Positions 53,035 to 62,140 of a stretch of DNA of 64,000 nt are shown one piece after another. Each line of letters starts with the position of its first letter. Position 1 is the stretch's first letter. The position numbers and the translations under genes are program-made. Location: assembly GCA_028714035.1 (NCBI GenBank), contig JAQTNA010000010.1, positions 28,331 to 92,330 on the forward strand, in the 5' to 3' direction. The DNA is from Rhodocyclaceae bacterium. GTDB taxonomy: Bacteria > Pseudomonadota > Gammaproteobacteria > Burkholderiales > Rhodocyclaceae. The notes under the pieces were generated by a model. That model saw only the letters and a list, made by a program, of their open reading frames with translations. It was not told where the DNA came from and did not search any database.

Positions 53035-53430
53035 GTGAATCAAAAGACCCTCATTCAGGCCCTGCAATCCCGCCTGCCCGGACTGCTGGCCATTTACGCC
53101 TTCGGCAGCCGCGTCCAGGGCACCTCGGATGCCCATAGCGACCTGGATCTGGCGATATTGGTCGCGGGCCATGCCGACCCGCTGCTGCTATGGGAATTGG
53201 CCGGCGACCTGACGGAACTGGCCGGCTGCCCGGTGGATCTCCTGGATATGCGGGCCGCCTCGACGGTAATGCAATATCAGATACTCATCACCGGCCAGTG
53301 CTGGTGGGAAAAAGATAGTCGGGCGGCCCTGTTCGCGGCGGCTGTCCTGAGCGACAAGACCGAACTCGACACGGCTCGCGCCGAGTTGCTGGCGGATATT
53401 CAAAGGGAAGGGCTCGTCCATGGCCGATGA
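53035..53430 (+). CDS. mntA: MntA-type nucleotidyltransferase antitoxin
   Basis: A 131-residue minimal nucleotidyltransferase. The fold signature GS-x10-D-x-D is exact (GSRVQGTSDAHSDLD), with a third acidic site in PVDLLDM. In studied pairs MntA AMPylates or neutralises the HEPN RNase HepT. The start is GTG at 53035; it overlaps the stop of a tiny upstream reading frame, and no better start exists. The stop overlaps hepT by 11 bases, typical of these modules. It is divergent from the fused helicase. Confidence 0.9.
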   Translation: MNQKTLIQALQSRLPGLLAIYAFGSRVQGTSDAHSDLDLAILVAGHADPLLLWELAGDLTELAGCPVDLLDMRAASTVMQYQILITGQCWWEKDSRAALFAAAVLSDKTELDTARAELLADIQREGLVHGR

Positions 53431-53842
53431 CGTGCTGCTCAACAAGGCCGCGACCATCGAGCGCTGCGTGAAAAGGGCCAGGGAGGAATACACCCGCGAC
53501 CCGGCGAGCTTTGCCGTAGACCTCACCCGCCAGGATGCCGCCATTCTCAACATTCAGCGGGCCTGCGAAGCGGCCCTGGACATGGGGCAGCACCTCATCC
53601 GCCGGGAACGGCTGGGCATTCCCCAAGGAGCCAGGGATGTTTTCGCCCTGCTCGCCCGGGGCGACTGGATAGACGCCGGACTGGCCGCCGCCCTGAAACG
53701 TATGGTGGGCTTTCGCAATATTGCCATCCATGATTACCAGAGCCTGCAACTGCCCATCACCGTCGCCATCATTCAGGGCCACCTGGATGATTTCCTGCAC
53801 TACAGCCAGGCGTTGCTGCTGAAAGACGCGGCGACACCGTAG
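53420..53842 (+). CDS. hepT: HepT-type HEPN ribonuclease toxin
   Basis: A 140-residue all-helical HEPN protein (DUF86). The RNase motif R-x4-H-x-Y is intact in GFRNIAIHDY. An N-terminal helix with RCVKRAREEY and DAAILNIQRACEAALDMGQHLI is typical of the family. It is coupled to mntA, forming a toxin-antitoxin or defence module next to the RecQ-UvrD fusion. Confidence 0.92.
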   Translation: MADDVLLNKAATIERCVKRAREEYTRDPASFAVDLTRQDAAILNIQRACEAALDMGQHLIRRERLGIPQGARDVFALLARGDWIDAGLAAALKRMVGFRNIAIHDYQSLQLPITVAIIQGHLDDFLHYSQALLLKDAATP

Positions 53843-54025
53843 GTCGGCGGTGATCAGGGAACTGAATCCCGCACCGCAGGCACCACGGCGGTGAGCGTTT
53901 TCCGCCAGCCGCAAAATCCTCCTAAAATCTTTTCAGAACATCGGCTTGCGACAACTCCCTATGGAATATCGCGAGAGATGATGGTATCTTGTTGAGCCAT
54001 AGCGATTTTCCATGGATGGCACGCC

Positions 54026-54559
54026 ATGGCCGATGGATCGAGGCTACACATTTCTGTTCCTGACGGGCGCCGTCGGCTGCCTCTGCTCATCCTGAGCGCG
54101 GTGCTCTTCCTGTCCGCCTGCGCCGGTCTGCCCCCTCCTCCCAAGCCGGCGGCGACTTACCTTACCTTGAGCGACCCGAGCCAGGCGCAGGAAGCGGTGA
54201 TGGCGGCGCTGGGCCTGATGGATACCGGCTACCGCTTCGGCGGCGCGAATCCCGAGGCGGGCCTGGATTGCAGCGGCATGGTGAGCTACGTCTATGCCAG
54301 GGCGGCAGGGCTGGAACTCCCCCACGGCGCGGCGCGCATGGCCGGCCTGACCCGCCCGGTGCCGCGCTCGGACCTGCGCCCGGGCGACCTGGTGTTCTTC
54401 AACACCGAGAACCGCCCCTACTCCCATGTCGGCCTCTACATCGGCGAGGGTCGCTTCATCCATGCCCCTTCCAGTCGCGGCAAGGTGCAGATATCCAGCC
54501 TCGATCATGGCTGGTTCGCCAGCCGTTTCGAGGCCGGGCACAGCCTGCTTCGGCCCTGA
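54026..54559 (+). CDS. NlpC/P60 peptidoglycan hydrolase lipoprotein
   Basis: A 177-residue envelope enzyme. The signal peptide ends in the lipobox LSAC. The catalytic domain has Cys in LDCSGMVSYVY, His in YSHVGLYIGEGRFIH and a downstream polar site, with GYRFGGANPEAG before the Cys. It should cleave D-Glu-mDAP type bonds in wall peptides. It begins the envelope cluster that continues to 62.1 kb, on the same strand. Confidence 0.93.
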   Translation: MADGSRLHISVPDGRRRLPLLILSAVLFLSACAGLPPPPKPAATYLTLSDPSQAQEAVMAALGLMDTGYRFGGANPEAGLDCSGMVSYVYARAAGLELPHGAARMAGLTRPVPRSDLRPGDLVFFNTENRPYSHVGLYIGEGRFIHAPSSRGKVQISSLDHGWFASRFEAGHSLLRP

Positions 54560-54620
54560 CACGCAGGGCCACCGCCGACGAGCAACATCCGGCAGGGATA
54601 ATTGCACCGCAACAACCACA

Positions 54621-54634
54621 TTGACATTCGTCAA
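54621..54634. promoter_or_regulatory. FNR/DNR-type palindrome overlapping a -35 element
   Basis: TTGAC-ATTC-GTCAA matches the Crp/Fnr-family layout TTGAT-N4-ATCAA with one change in each half. It also contains a TTGACA -35; GATATT lies 17 bases later as a weak -10. It is 58 bases before the outer-membrane barrel gene start. Confidence 0.45.
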
Positions 54635-54691
54635 TTGTATCGAGATATTTCGAGTGCTATAGTCTCCGAAATTCCTTCGGAGCAGTGTGTC

Positions 54692-56314
54692 ATGAATTCC
54701 CGTTTTCCCCGGCGCCGGCTAGCCCTGTGCATTGCCGCCCTCCTGCCTGCCGCCTCTGCCCTGGCGGATCCCACCTACCGCATGGAGAACCGGACCGAAT
54801 TGCTGAATTTCGATATCAGCGGTCCCGGCAAGGCACAGAGTTTCTACGATCCCAAGGCCCACGTCTTCCACGAGTCCGACATTTCGGTGTCGAATTTCAA
54901 GCTGGGCGGCTGGGACGGCTCCCTGGCGAGCACTCTGCGCTACACGGATTCCCAGCAGTATGATCCGGACCACTTGTCGCTCCAGAAACTGGACGTTCAC
55001 CTGAAGGACGCCCAGAACCGGATTGACATGGGCGATCTGTTCGCCAACCTTTCGCCCTATTCCATGATGAAGGGCATCAAGGGCGCCGGCTTCCAGCACA
55101 ACTTCAACGATGACCGGAATTACGTTCGGGTCGCCTACGGTACCTTCGATGGGCAGTGGGCCTATCTCCTGCGCGACACCCGGCCTGACGAGCCCATGGA
55201 CCGCTACGGCGGCGGCATGCGCGTGCAGAAGAGCGAGGGTAACCTGACCTTGGGCGCCAACCTGGCCCAGGTGGCGGATCGGGCGGACGATCCCAGGCGC
55301 GGCAACGTCAACGCCTATCGCCAGTTCATTCCGGCGGTGGACTGGGAATACCGCAACGCGGGCATGGTCCTGGCGGGCGAACACGCCTACAGCGATACCG
55401 ATGTCACCCCTCTGGGCAGCACGGGCCAGAACCTTCATGGCTCCGCCAACCGGGTCAGCTTCCGCGGCGCATACCGGACCCTGAGCCTGGACGGCAACCT
55501 GGAGCGGGTCACGCCGAACTATGTCACCCTGGGCGGCGGCTCCACTCCCGACAGGATGCGGCTCTATGCCCGGGCGGACTGGCGCATGGACCGTCAGTGG
55601 CGCCTGTTCGGAACCTACGACCGCTTCTACAATGACCTGGACCACCAACTGGCCACCCGGACCTACAACGAGATCGTGGAAGCCGGCGTCACCCGCCAGG
55701 GCCTGTTCGATCGGCGCACCGCATCGCTCTCGGTTTCCGAGCGCAGCCGCTATCTCTGGACCGACGATTCCTCATCCACCAGCCGTTCCGACCGCCTGCG
55801 CCTGAAGTACAAGGATCGTTTCCTCCAGGACGCCCTGGACTTCGGCGCCGATTACGAGCGCATGGTAAACAAGGATCAGCGCACCACGTCCGACACCCAT
55901 CTGGCCAACAACCTCTACAATCTCTCCTTCGGCTACCGGGGCAACGTCACCCAGTCCTGGGGCCTGCGCACGAACCTGGACCTGGGCAAGTCGGAAGTGC
56001 AGAATCCGACTACCGGTGGCTTCGATGTCATGGACACGGCCCGTCTATCTCTCGTGGCCAGCCATCCGGACAGCACCGAGTTGGGCGCCAGTTACGATCT
56101 GGGCAACAACAGCGTGACCGTGATCGGCTCCAGTTCCAGTCAGAACCGGGCCATGCTGTACTGGTCGCATCGGCCGCAGGTACTCGGCGGCGGATCCGTC
56201 CGGGCCGAGGCCAGCATCAACGACTACCGTTTCGACGACACCACGCGCAATTACCGGGAACAATTACTGCGAGTCGTGGTTAATTGGAATCTGGAAAAGA
56301 AACCCGCTCGGTAA
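54692..56314 (+). CDS. Outer-membrane beta-barrel protein, unknown role
   Basis: A 540-residue exported protein. The signal peptide (RRLALCIAALLPAASALA) is followed by alternating-hydrophobicity strands throughout and a terminal strand ending LLRVVVNWNLEKKPAR. Internal motifs include DMGDLFANLSPYSMMKGIKGAGF and repeated aromatic-rich strands such as WAYLLRDTRPDEPMDRYGG. This is like large, poorly characterised barrels of metal-reducing and other anaerobic bacteria. It lacks the CXXC that marks MtrB/PioB barrels. GGAG lies 10 bases before the ATG. It may provide the outer-membrane pore of the cluster; this is inference. Confidence 0.8.
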   Translation: MNSRFPRRRLALCIAALLPAASALADPTYRMENRTELLNFDISGPGKAQSFYDPKAHVFHESDISVSNFKLGGWDGSLASTLRYTDSQQYDPDHLSLQKLDVHLKDAQNRIDMGDLFANLSPYSMMKGIKGAGFQHNFNDDRNYVRVAYGTFDGQWAYLLRDTRPDEPMDRYGGGMRVQKSEGNLTLGANLAQVADRADDPRRGNVNAYRQFIPAVDWEYRNAGMVLAGEHAYSDTDVTPLGSTGQNLHGSANRVSFRGAYRTLSLDGNLERVTPNYVTLGGGSTPDRMRLYARADWRMDRQWRLFGTYDRFYNDLDHQLATRTYNEIVEAGVTRQGLFDRRTASLSVSERSRYLWTDDSSSTSRSDRLRLKYKDRFLQDALDFGADYERMVNKDQRTTSDTHLANNLYNLSFGYRGNVTQSWGLRTNLDLGKSEVQNPTTGGFDVMDTARLSLVASHPDSTELGASYDLGNNSVTVIGSSSSQNRAMLYWSHRPQVLGGGSVRAEASINDYRFDDTTRNYREQLLRVVVNWNLEKKPAR

Positions 56315-56360
56315 CCCTGACGGTGACCGCAACAGCGAGCATAAGCTCTGAGGTAAGACC

Positions 56361-57656
56361 ATGAAATTCTTCCGCATCCTTTTCCTGTTCCTGGCTGCGC
56401 TGCTGTCCGGCGCCGGCGCCCATGCCGCCTGGTGGGAGTTCGGCCGGGAAAGCAACGAGCCGTCCATCACCGATCTGCGCTTCAACAGCGTGGATGCGGC
56501 GCGCCTGGACGACATGATGGTGCTCGGCCCCGAAGACCTGCAAAACGGAGTGATCGTCCTTCGCGGCCAGGCCCAGGTGGGCCGGGGCGAGATCGGCCTG
56601 GTGGAAATCTCCCTGGACAACGGCAAGACCTGGAATGCCGCCACCCTGGCCGACCGTGGTCTCTTTACCTGGGAATTCCGGCCGGAATTGGGACGCGACT
56701 ATCCCTTCCGCGTGCGCGCCATCAGCACGACCGGTGTCTCCACCGGCCCGGAGGACCATGAATTCCATTTGCTGGTGACCGCCACCGACGGCACCGCCGA
56801 GGCCAAGGCGACGTTCCGGAAGCTCCTGGACGCCTACCAGGCCAAGGACAGAAGCGGCTTCATGAAGCTCGTGTCCAATGCCTTTGAAGGCGACGCCTCC
56901 GCCCTGGACGACGCCCTGATGAACGACTTCCGCTGGCTCGACAGCATCGCCATCCAGACCAACATCACGCGGGTGGTCAGCAACTCCGGCCTGTTCGAAC
57001 TCTATTTCACCTACAACCGGCAAGTACGCTCCACCCGTAGCGGCCAGTTCGTCAAGGACTCTTCGGCGTCCGTCGTGGGCTTCCGGCGTGGAACCGGCGG
57101 CATGAAACTGGTGCGCATGTCCGCTCCCCTGATATTCGGCGTCTCCGACACCGGAAACGTCGCCACCTCGGTGACCGGTCAGGCCGTCGGTCAGAATGTG
57201 CTGACGGTAGACCCGTACAGTGGCACGGCCAACACCCAGACGCAAGGCAACACCGCGACCGCGGCAGCAAACTCGACGACGGAAACCGGGACCAAGACCG
57301 TCGGGCCCGCGCAAAGCTACAACTTCGACACCGACAGTATCGCCAACCAGGATTTCAACGTCATGCAGGGCGATATCGGGTCACCGAATTTCCCGGAAGC
57401 CGCACTGTTATTGCGCAATGGGGTCACCGCCAAGGATATTCCCTGCCCGATCAGCAGCACCAATTCGGCCCCGACTGGCACCTACAATCTTCAGTCGCCG
57501 CTGTTCGGTGTCCAGGCCGGGAAGTGCTATGCCCTGCAATTGCTACCGGGGCCGAAGTACGCGATCATCGAGATGATAAGCTTCACCCAGACGGCGTTGG
57601 GCATGACCGCGACCTTCCGTTACAAGTACCAGCCCAGCGGTAGCCGCAACTTCTGA
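56361..57656 (+). CDS. Secreted Ig-like plus NTF2-like domain protein
   Basis: A 431-residue exported protein. Signal peptide MKFFRILFLFLAALLSGAGAHA; then an Ig/fibronectin-like module (~40-140) with VEISLDNGKTWNAATL and YPFRVRAIS. An NTF2-like domain (~145-265) follows: FRKLLDAYQAKDRSGFMKLV, ALDDALMNDFRWLDSI and FTYNRQVRSTRSGQFVKDSS. A Thr/Ala/Asn-rich linker (~285-320) precedes a C-terminal domain with one Cys pair (PCPIS...GKCYAL). The NTF2-like part resembles the C-terminus of the 1095-residue protein and the Tat lipoprotein downstream. A hairpin follows the gene. Confidence 0.8.
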   Translation: MKFFRILFLFLAALLSGAGAHAAWWEFGRESNEPSITDLRFNSVDAARLDDMMVLGPEDLQNGVIVLRGQAQVGRGEIGLVEISLDNGKTWNAATLADRGLFTWEFRPELGRDYPFRVRAISTTGVSTGPEDHEFHLLVTATDGTAEAKATFRKLLDAYQAKDRSGFMKLVSNAFEGDASALDDALMNDFRWLDSIAIQTNITRVVSNSGLFELYFTYNRQVRSTRSGQFVKDSSASVVGFRRGTGGMKLVRMSAPLIFGVSDTGNVATSVTGQAVGQNVLTVDPYSGTANTQTQGNTATAAANSTTETGTKTVGPAQSYNFDTDSIANQDFNVMQGDIGSPNFPEAALLLRNGVTAKDIPCPISSTNSAPTGTYNLQSPLFGVQAGKCYALQLLPGPKYAIIEMISFTQTALGMTATFRYKYQPSGSRNF

Positions 57657-57664
57657 TCGGCCGA

Positions 57665-57689
57665 AGGATTGCGCCCTCGGCGCAATCCT
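57665..57689 (+). terminator. Strong hairpin after the Ig/NTF2-like gene
   Basis: A perfect 11-bp stem, AGGATTGCGCC / GGCGCAATCCT, with a CTC loop lies 9 bases after the stop. Only a weak T-rich tail (CCTTCTC) follows, so it may be an attenuator or mRNA-stabilising element within the cluster. Confidence 0.6.
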
Positions 57690-57751
57690 CCTTCTCGCAA
57701 CACTCGAGGCCAGCAGCGGCCCACTAGCCTCTCGGTCTTCAGGAGGCGTAA

Positions 57752-58396
57752 ATGAAGCCGTCCCGTCTTTTCCTTCTCGCCTCGCTCCTCCCGGTCGCCC
57801 CTACGCTGGCGGCAGAGCCTCCGCAGACGAGTACCGCTCGAACCCAGATTCAGGCGGAACAAGGCAAGAAGCAGGCCCTTGCCGATGTCATCTGGCAATA
57901 CCTGAAAGCGGAACCTGCCCGAAAGCGGCAACTCGATGACGCCGCCGACCGGCTCTACGGCCTCGCCTTGAAAGAGGACGGCGCCGCAGACAAACTGCCC
58001 GACACCCTGTTCGTGGCGCCATGGCAGGAGGCGCTTGCCCCCCTGCGTAACCTGGCCCTTGCCGCTCCCGCCGCGAAAGAGTTGAAGGCGATGGAAGACG
58101 CGCTGAAAGAAACCGTTCGACTCCTGTCCACCGTCCCCTCTAACGCCGTCGCCGCCACCGCCGCCGCGGCTGCCGTTCCCGCCGAGCGTGCCGCTGTCGA
58201 AAGGCAGGCCCTGCGCAGGCTCGAACGGAAGCAGGCGTTGCTCGCCGCAGCCCCCGGTTTGCTCGGCCTGAAGCAGCAGGCCGCGAGGCTGGATGAGCAA
58301 CTGGAAGCTGAAGCCCGGCGTTTTGCCTCGGGCGCGCGACTGCTCGCCGATCAGGCACTCATGCAGCCCACGCCCGGAAAGGGAGAAAAGCCATGA
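57752..58396 (+). CDS. Periplasmic Ala-rich coiled-coil protein
   Basis: A 214-residue protein with signal peptide (MKPSRLFLLASLLPVAPTLAAE). The rest is predicted helical and rich in Ala, Leu, Arg and Glu, with heptad-like stretches (RRLERKQALLAAAPGLLGLK, ARLDEQLEAEARRFASGARL). AGGAGG precedes the ATG. Its end overlaps the start of the next gene by four bases (ATGA), so the products are made together and may bind. No family is recognised. Confidence 0.8.
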   Translation: MKPSRLFLLASLLPVAPTLAAEPPQTSTARTQIQAEQGKKQALADVIWQYLKAEPARKRQLDDAADRLYGLALKEDGAADKLPDTLFVAPWQEALAPLRNLALAAPAAKELKAMEDALKETVRLLSTVPSNAVAATAAAAAVPAERAAVERQALRRLERKQALLAAAPGLLGLKQQAARLDEQLEAEARRFASGARLLADQALMQPTPGKGEKP

Positions 58397-61300
58397 AATT
58401 CCGAGCCTTCCTCTCCGCCCTGCTCCTGCTGATCAGCCTGATCGGCATTCTCGCTTCCGCGCCCTGCCGGGCCGACTATGACCCGTCCGCCGAAATCCAG
58501 AGACTGATAGACAAGGCCACCAAAGATATCGAGAAGGACAAGGAAGCGTCAGCGATCCTGGACGCCGACATGAAAAAGATTTCCAAGTCCTTCGAAGCCC
58601 TGAGGGAGGCGCAAAAGAGCGTCGACGACATCATGAACAAGGTGCGAACCACCAACATCAACAACACCACCAAGGCGGCCTTCAAGGCGGGCCTGAATTT
58701 CACCAAGGTCATCCCCACAGAACACATTTCCGAGTTCGCCACCGACTTCGCATTCGAGCGCATCAGCGACTACCTGAACGAGAAGTTCCCCAATTCCATG
58801 ACCGGCCAGATCACCCAGAATGTCGGCAAGGCAAAGGACGGCTCCGTCGCGGCGGTTCAGAAATTCAACTGGACAATTTCTCTCGACGAGATGGCGATCG
58901 CTGGATATCTGCGTAGTGAAAACAAGGAACTGGCCGCCAAGGAAGGTTCCCTGTCAGACGACCTCATCATCATGAAGCACTCACAGATGATTCTCCAGTC
59001 GGGAAACGTGGCCATTTCGCAACTGAATCAACTGATGAAGGCCCTGGTAGAACAGCACAAGGAACTCGCCCGGCTCAAGAGCGGGGTGGATACCGACATC
59101 AAACGCCTGGAAGAGGACATCCGTTCCTGGAAGAGACACCTGGAACTGAATGACACCATGACGAAGGCCAATGAATGGTCCAAGTCGCCCGACCCTGTTA
59201 GCTTCCCCACCGACTCCAACTACGATTTCGGCACTGCCGCCTCGAAAATGCGGGATGCCTGGCAAAAGCTTGCCCACGGAGAATACAGCTGTGGCAGCTA
59301 CCAGGCTGCCTTGTGGAACGCCCTGAGTGGCGCACAAACGAAACTGGCCGAGCTGACCGGTCCTATCTATGCCGCGGCCTATGCCTCGTGCGAAGCATCC
59401 GGGAAACGACTCAATGCCTGCCTGAATGCCTGCTACGGCGACCCCCGTCACAACCCCTCGTTTTCCTGCTGGCCCCAGTGCGGAGGCCTGGACACCTGCC
59501 CGGCCACCATGGATCATGCCAATCGGGCCGCCGGGGCCATCACCCGCCAATTCGAGACCCAGGTTCGAGGCACCTTGAGCCAACTTTACCAGGACGAAAT
59601 AGCCCTGGCTGACGGCCCCATCCACAGCTTCGGCCAGTCCCTGCACAAGTGGGGACAGAATGAAGTAGACATGGTGATCTGGGGTGAGGATCACACCGTG
59701 AAGATGGAAGGCCAGCATGGCGACTGGCTGGCCATGGCCATCTGGCAATATGCCCTGTCCAACTCGGCCGGCGACGTCAGGGTTCCATTTCCCCTGTGGT
59801 CCCCGACCGTGAAACAGTTGGCGGAATCGGAGAAGTTACTCCAGGGTTGGCAAAACGACGCCAAGGCGCTGAAGGACAATTTTCAGAAGCGCCTAGATGC
59901 CGCGAAGCGCTCCGCCGGCATGGTGACGGGTCTTGCGTCCACGGCAACCCAACTGGGCCAAAAACTGCAACCGAACGTCGAGATCTGGGACTGCTTCCGT
60001 TCCGAAGGCTCCTACGGCTACGATCCGGAGATGGTCGACTTCGAGCACGTGCGCAACGAGTACGACCGCCTCTCCCACTTCGAGACCGCCTTTGCCGCCG
60101 TAGCCAAGGATGGTGAAGACGCCGGAAGGCAACTCGTCGAGTCCGCCGGCCGGAACCTGGAACTGACCAACAAAATCGTGGAGGCCTTGAGCGGCGTCAA
60201 AACCATCAAGGACAAGGCCGACAAGCTCACGGTGACGGCGCGCGAATTGCAGTCCGCGCAACAGGGCAACCTGGATATCTCCGGCGGCCAAATCTACGCC
60301 ATGATGGGTAATTACGGCATCAGCGACACAGGCCTCAAGGCTCTGGAAAAGCGCATCGAATCCCTGACCACCCCGGAAGCCCTGGACACGGAAGCCCTGA
60401 GCCAAATCCCCGGCATGCCCGGATACAGTTTCAAGAATCTGGTTCTGACCAAGGACGGCATCGGCGACCTGAAGTCCGCCATCATCCGGCAACTGGCAAG
60501 CATAGACAGCGCACGCGACCGCTATGCTGGGGCCTACAAGGGCACCCAGGAGGCGGAAAGTGGCCTGGATGCGGCCCTGTCAGCCATGCGTGACAAGCTG
60601 ACGCCCATCTTCCCGGAAGAAGTCCCCTACTTCTTCAAGGAGGTCGTCCTGGGGGATTACTCCGAACCGGCCGATTTCCTTGCGCTCCAGCTGAGAAACC
60701 AGATTGTTCCGCCGGAACAACTGCCGGACAGCGGTCTGGGCAGCGGCCCGCTGATCGAGCGCTACGCCGCCCTGGCCGAGCGCTACCACGCCCTGGTGGA
60801 TCCTTACCTGCCGGTGGCCCGGGCCAACCGTTATGCGCCGGCGATGGAGGAATTGTTGAAGAAGTTCCAGGCGGACTCGGGGCGCCTGCAGGGCCTGGAC
60901 AACAACGCCTTCATGAACGAATCCAACCGCTACTCCAACGACGCCTACCTCATCTACCAGAGGGCCAACGGCGAGGGAAAAGTGGAACCCAAGAGCCGGG
61001 TATCCGTGGCCTACGGCGCGATCATCAGCCTGATGTCGGAGATGTCCTCCGCCTACTACCAGCGCCAGCGCCTCGCCGCGGCCCAATCCAGCCTCAAGGG
61101 CGCCATTGACGGCATCAACACTTTCCTGGGCAACCCGGAGGCCATGGGCGGCTGGTCCTCGGCCCAGCAATGGATGGACACGATAGGCTACACGAAGGCT
61201 GCCGTGGACGCCTCGGTAAAGAATCACCCGACCATCCAGGCGCTCATGGGGCAACTGGACGGCCTCATGCCCAGGCTAAGAGAAGTGGCCTCTCATGTGG

Positions 61301-61680
61301 ATGCCGCCACGCTACAGAGGGATACCCAGGCCATACAGGCAATGTACCGGGATTTCGTCACTGCCTATCAGAGCAGGAACCTGCGCGGCGTGACCCAGTT
61401 CCTGGCCCGCAACTGGCAGGCGGCCGACGGCAGCGACGTGAATGACCTGGAGACCACCCTGGGCAACAGCTTCCGGGTGTTTGATACCATCGTCTTCAAG
61501 ATCAGCGGCATGACGATACAGCGGGTCGCGACCTTCTATCAGGTCAGTTACCAGGCGGCCTTGACGGGGCGCATCAGCCGCATGCAGAAGTCCCACGAGG
61601 AAACCTCCGGCATCGTGGACACCGTCGCCATCACACCCGAAGGCCCGCGCATCGTCAAGACCACTGGAATGTTGCACTGA
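58393..61680 (+). CDS. Large secreted coiled-coil protein with Cys-rich segment and NTF2-like C-terminus
   Basis: A 1095-residue exported protein. A signal peptide (~1-27) is followed by extended helical/coiled-coil regions (~30-260, ~470-640, ~790-950). A Cys-rich segment holds seven Cys between residues 300 and 369 (ASCEASGKRLNACLNACYGD, CWPQCGGLDTC), likely disulfide-bonded. The last ~120 residues form an NTF2-like domain (YRDFVTAYQSRNLRGVTQFL, LETTLGNSFRVFDTI). This aligns with the protein at 56361. It looks like an extracellular or periplasmic scaffold. No enzymatic motif is seen and no family is recognised. Confidence 0.8.
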   Translation: MKFRAFLSALLLLISLIGILASAPCRADYDPSAEIQRLIDKATKDIEKDKEASAILDADMKKISKSFEALREAQKSVDDIMNKVRTTNINNTTKAAFKAGLNFTKVIPTEHISEFATDFAFERISDYLNEKFPNSMTGQITQNVGKAKDGSVAAVQKFNWTISLDEMAIAGYLRSENKELAAKEGSLSDDLIIMKHSQMILQSGNVAISQLNQLMKALVEQHKELARLKSGVDTDIKRLEEDIRSWKRHLELNDTMTKANEWSKSPDPVSFPTDSNYDFGTAASKMRDAWQKLAHGEYSCGSYQAALWNALSGAQTKLAELTGPIYAAAYASCEASGKRLNACLNACYGDPRHNPSFSCWPQCGGLDTCPATMDHANRAAGAITRQFETQVRGTLSQLYQDEIALADGPIHSFGQSLHKWGQNEVDMVIWGEDHTVKMEGQHGDWLAMAIWQYALSNSAGDVRVPFPLWSPTVKQLAESEKLLQGWQNDAKALKDNFQKRLDAAKRSAGMVTGLASTATQLGQKLQPNVEIWDCFRSEGSYGYDPEMVDFEHVRNEYDRLSHFETAFAAVAKDGEDAGRQLVESAGRNLELTNKIVEALSGVKTIKDKADKLTVTARELQSAQQGNLDISGGQIYAMMGNYGISDTGLKALEKRIESLTTPEALDTEALSQIPGMPGYSFKNLVLTKDGIGDLKSAIIRQLASIDSARDRYAGAYKGTQEAESGLDAALSAMRDKLTPIFPEEVPYFFKEVVLGDYSEPADFLALQLRNQIVPPEQLPDSGLGSGPLIERYAALAERYHALVDPYLPVARANRYAPAMEELLKKFQADSGRLQGLDNNAFMNESNRYSNDAYLIYQRANGEGKVEPKSRVSVAYGAIISLMSEMSSAYYQRQRLAAAQSSLKGAIDGINTFLGNPEAMGGWSSAQQWMDTIGYTKAAVDASVKNHPTIQALMGQLDGLMPRLREVASHVDAATLQRDTQAIQAMYRDFVTAYQSRNLRGVTQFLARNWQAADGSDVNDLETTLGNSFRVFDTIVFKISGMTIQRVATFYQVSYQAALTGRISRMQKSHEETSGIVDTVAITPEGPRIVKTTGMLH

Positions 61681-61702
61681 ACCCGACTCGGGAGAAGCCC
61701 GG

Positions 61703-62140
61703 ATGACCACCTGGAACCGCCGCCGTTTTCTGTCAGCCGCAATCATCTTCCTGCCGGCGGGCTGCGCCGGCTTCGAACCCGCCCCTCCGGACCCGCGACG
61801 GGAGGCGGTGGGGCGACTCTTCTCCCGCCTGCAACAGGGCCTGCGGACCGACCGTTGGGAGCACATCGGCTGGGCGTTTTCTCCGGACTTCCGCGACCTG
61901 CCCTCGGTGCGCAACCGCTGGGAAGACCGCTGGGCTCGGCGCCAGACGATGGAAGTGGAGCTGGTGCCGGGGCGCATCCTGGAAAGCGGCGGCCTGCTCA
62001 ATGTTCAGGTACGCTGGCACCGGGTGCTGCGGGACAAGACCGGCCAGTTCACCAAGGCCTCCGGCACGGCGGAAGTCATCCTGGAACCCTTCCGGAACGA
62101 GTACCGCATCCGGCAGGTGCTGGGGGAAAGCTTCTTCTGA
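61703..62140 (+). CDS. Tat-type lipoprotein with NTF2-like domain
   Basis: A 145-residue protein. The N-terminus has a twin-arginine-like RRRFLSAA followed by the lipobox LPAGC, predicting a lipidated Tat substrate. The mature part is a single NTF2-like domain: LFSRLQQGLRTDRWEHIGWA, VQVRWHRVLRDKTGQFTKAS, ending EYRIRQVLGESFF. The pattern R-x3-TGQF-x-K-x-SG shared with SGQFVKDSS in the 56361 protein ties it to the cluster. GGGAGAA precedes the ATG. Confidence 0.82.
   Translation: MTTWNRRRFLSAAIIFLPAGCAGFEPAPPDPRREAVGRLFSRLQQGLRTDRWEHIGWAFSPDFRDLPSVRNRWEDRWARRQTMEVELVPGRILESGGLLNVQVRWHRVLRDKTGQFTKASGTAEVILEPFRNEYRIRQVLGESFF

Noticed and set aside
54692..56314. MtrB/PioB-type electron conduit barrel
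   Set aside because: No CXXC near the N-terminus and no multihaem cytochrome gene nearby.
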